64,000 bases of DNA from Variovorax boronicumulans (lineage in GTDB: Bacteria > Pseudomonadota > Gammaproteobacteria > Burkholderiales > Burkholderiaceae_C), in contig NZ_JARXVG010000008.1 of assembly GCF_029892485.1 (NCBI RefSeq), positions 62,001 through 126,000 on the forward strand. The letters are read 5' to 3'. This document shows, piece by piece, positions 62,415 to 64,000 of this stretch; positions within the stretch are counted from its first letter, which is position 1, and each line of letters starts with the position of its first letter. The position numbers and the translations under genes were made by a program. The notes below the pieces were generated by a model, which made no database searches, was not told the origin of the DNA, and saw nothing but the letters and a program-made list of their open reading frames with translations.

Positions 62415-62696
62415 ATGTCAGGCATTCGCCCACTCACGCTGGAGGTCAACGGCAAGCGCCATGACCTGCTGCTGGACACCCGTACCACCTTGCTCGACGC
62501 CCTTCGCGAGCACGCTTTCCTGACCGGCACCAAAAAGGGCTGCGACCAGGGCCAGTGCGGCGCCTGCACAGTCCACGTGGACGGCGAGCGTGTGCTGAGC
62601 TGCCTGACCCTGGCGGCGCAGGCCGAAGGGCGCCGAATCACGACCATCGAGGGCCTCCAAAAATCAACGCGACGCGAGCTTGAAGAGGTCGCGTAG
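62415..62696 (+). pseudogene. Truncated 2Fe-2S subunit of aldehyde oxidoreductase (PaoA-like)
   Basis: The frame encodes 93 residues with a plant-type 2Fe-2S domain: GCDQGQCGACTVHVDGERVL and a fourth Cys in SCLTLA. The second [2Fe-2S] helical domain that normally follows (about 60-80 more residues) is missing; the protein ends KSTRRELEEVA. The medium and large subunits (PaoB, PaoC) do not follow. With the PaoC tail at 59615 this indicates loss of an aldehyde oxidoreductase. The small protein might still fold, but a function is unlikely. Confidence 0.7.
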
Positions 62697-62704
62697 GCAT
62701 CGGC

Positions 62705-62720
62705 CTCGAAGCGCTTCGAG
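62705..62720. repeat. 16-bp perfect palindrome
   Basis: CTCGAAGCGCTTCGAG is its own reverse complement and lies eight bases after the end of the PaoA-like fragment. It could form a short hairpin in transcripts of either strand. No T tract follows. Confidence 0.45.
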
Positions 62721-62771
62721 CGTGACCTGGATGACTTCCGCTGCGGGTCGAAGGCGCACGCTGAGGGCGGG

Positions 62772-62788
62772 AAGCATGCAGCATGCTT
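62772..62788. terminator. Hairpin between convergent genes
   Basis: AAGCATGC and GCATGCTT pair around one base, seven bases beyond the stop of the exonuclease III gene on the minus strand. It sits between convergent genes and may act as a bidirectional terminator, though no U tract is present on either side and the loop would need to open bases of the stem. Confidence 0.4.
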
Positions 62789-62795
62789 GGAACGA

Positions 62796-63599
62796 TCAGA
62801 GGTTGAAGTCGTAGTCCACCGTGATCGGCGCGTGGTCGCTGAACTTCACGGTCTTGTAGATCTCTTCGGTGCGCGCCAGTGCGGCGATGGCCGGCGTGGC
62901 CAGGTGGTAGTCCAGCCGCCATCCCACGTTGTTCGCATAGGCCTGTCCGCGATTGCTCCACCAGGTGTAGGCCTCGTCGGTGGTGTCGGGCTTGAGCATG
63001 CGGTAGACGTCCACCAGGCCCGCGCCTTCGGCGCCGGCGTCGAGCAGATTGGTCATCCACTGGCGTTCTTCAGGCAGGAAGCCGCTGTTCTTCCTGTTGC
63101 CGCGCCAGTTCTTCAGGTCGATCTCCTTGTGCGCGATGTTGATGTCGCCGCAGAGAACGAATTCGCGCTCCTTCTTGAGCGCGACGAGGTACGGAAAGAA
63201 GCCCTTCAGGAAGCGGAACTTGGCCTGCTGCCGCTCTTCGCCCGAGCTGCCGCTGGGGAAGTAGCAGCTGATGACCGAGAACTTGGCGCTAGGCGTGTCG
63301 AAGCGCAATTCGAGGTAGCGGCCTTCGGCGTCGAACTCGGCATCGCCCCAGCCCACGATGACCTGGCTCGGAGCGTGCTTGGTGTAGATCGCGGTGCCGG
63401 CGTAGCCTTTTTTCTCGGCGAAATGGAAATGGCCCTTGAGACCCGCCATTTCCTCGAAGCGGCCTTCGATGTCGCTGGCCTGGACCCGGATCTCCTGCAT
63501 GCAAATACAATCCGGCGCGAGTTCGGCCACCCAATCGGCGACGCCCTTGGTGGCTGCCGAACGCAGGCCATTGAGATTGAGACTGGTCAGTTTGAACAC
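62796..63599 (-). CDS. xthA: Exodeoxyribonuclease III
   Basis: This apurinic/apyrimidinic endonuclease and 3' exonuclease acts in base-excision repair. The 267-residue protein starts at GTG 63599 ([14 protein letters not shown]) and has the catalytic E36 in [14 protein letters not shown] with the metal-site Asp and Asn, and the catalytic His in FSDHAPITV. Length matches XthA. Its start is only 12 bases from the divergent pyrE start, so its promoter must lie within pyrE coding sequence or be shared. Confidence 0.93.
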   Translation of the reverse strand: MFKLTSLNLNGLRSAATKGVADWVAELAPDCICMQEIRVQASDIEGRFEEMAGLKGHFHFAEKKGYAGTAIYTKHAPSQVIVGWGDAEFDAEGRYLELRFDTPSAKFSVISCYFPSGSSGEERQQAKFRFLKGFFPYLVALKKEREFVLCGDINIAHKEIDLKNWRGNRKNSGFLPEERQWMTNLLDAGAEGAGLVDVYRMLKPDTTDEAYTWWSNRGQAYANNVGWRLDYHLATPAIAALARTEEIYKTVKFSDHAPITVDYDFNL

Positions 63600-63611
63600 A
63601 AGGAATTCCCG

Positions 63612-64000
63612 ATGGCTGTAGATGGTGAGAAAAGCAGCGCGGTGGCGCAGGACTTCGTCCAGTTCGCACTCGATGCCGGCGTGCTCCGCTTTGGCGAGTT
63701 CAAGACCAAGGCCGGCCGGATGAGCCCCTACTTCTTCAATTCGGGGCTCTTCGACGACGGCGCCAAGATCGCGCGGCTCGCGGGATTCTATGCAGACCGG
63801 GTGATCGAGAGCGGCATCGAGTTCGACATGATCTTCGGCCCCGCCTACAAGGGCATCCCGCTGGGCGCCACGGTGGCCGCCGAGCTGGCCCGGCGCGGCC
63901 GCAACTACCCCTTTGCCTACAACCGCAAGGAAGCCAAGACCCACGGCGAGGGCGGCAACCTGGTGGGCGCGCCGCTCCAGGGCCGCGTGCTGATCGTGGA
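63612..64000 (+). CDS. pyrE: Orotate phosphoribosyltransferase (partial, runs off the window)
   Basis: This pyrimidine-biosynthesis enzyme joins orotate to PRPP. The first 129 codons are seen: [34 protein letters not shown] and [13 protein letters not shown], all matching PyrE. The window ends at VLIVD, just as the PRPP-binding loop begins, so the C-terminal half is missing only because of the window edge. ATG 63612 has AGGA seven bases upstream. xthA is the neighbour in other Comamonadaceae as well, as I recall. Confidence 0.94.
   Translation, partial: MAVDGEKSSAVAQDFVQFALDAGVLRFGEFKTKAGRMSPYFFNSGLFDDGAKIARLAGFYADRVIESGIEFDMIFGPAYKGIPLGATVAAELARRGRNYPFAYNRKEAKTHGEGGNLVGAPLQGRVLIV

Overview
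The window looks like chromosome from a GC-rich betaproteobacterium of the Comamonadaceae, most like Variovorax. This is inferred from gene content: very high GC in third codon positions, three exported Bug-type (tripartite tricarboxylate) solute receptors, many LysR regulators, and intergenic repeats of a type I associate with that family. No 16S rRNA or other phylogenetic marker is present, so the genus is an inference. No tRNA, rRNA, CRISPR array, phage gene or transposase was found.

Layout. 0.1-4.0 kb: glycolate oxidase glcDEF. 4.1-11.3 kb: small exported protein, glutathione peroxidase, two EamA exporters, lysophospholipid transporter lplT, alanine racemase alr and a LysR regulator. 11.3-23.3 kb (minus strand): a homoprotocatechuate (3,4-dihydroxyphenylacetate) meta-cleavage operon, hpaR-G1-G2-bug-E-bug-ligA-ligB-F-H-I, with translationally coupled genes. 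It is followed by a lipoprotein, a third bug gene, a class II aldolase and a PanE-like reductase. The ring-cleavage enzyme is a two-subunit LigAB-type dioxygenase rather than the usual one-subunit HpaD. 23.4-31.3 kb: housekeeping genes radA, rdgC, ilvE, a zf-CHCC protein, an O-antigen ligase-type protein, and an internally deleted M20 amidohydrolase remnant. 31.4-38.7 kb (minus): a two-component system split by a repeat, a three-gene ketosynthase/chain-length-factor/halogenase-like set resembling part of an aryl-polyene cluster, and ampG. 38.8 kb: an M48 protease.

39.9-52.9 kb (plus): a nitrogen-scavenging operon. It encodes allophanate hydrolase (AtzF type), a NitT/TauT-type ABC importer, an AtzH-like protein, a BMP/nucleoside-type ABC importer, formamidase, two isochorismatase-fold amidohydrolases (one very like biuret hydrolase BiuH, the other a paralogue that could be a triuret hydrolase) and a GntR/FCD regulator. 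Together these could import a ureide such as biuret or triuret and strip it to ammonia and CO2.

52.9-62.7 kb: an accessory block with three LysR regulators, paired cupins, a carboxymuconolactone-decarboxylase-like protein, an alpha/beta hydrolase, an MFS exporter, two cyclophilin-like proteins and an SDR. It also holds decayed pieces of a molybdenum aldehyde oxidoreductase (PaoC tail, PaoA head) and of an old yellow enzyme. 62.8-64.0 kb returns to core genes: exonuclease III and the start of pyrE, whose start codons lie only 12 bases apart on opposite strands.
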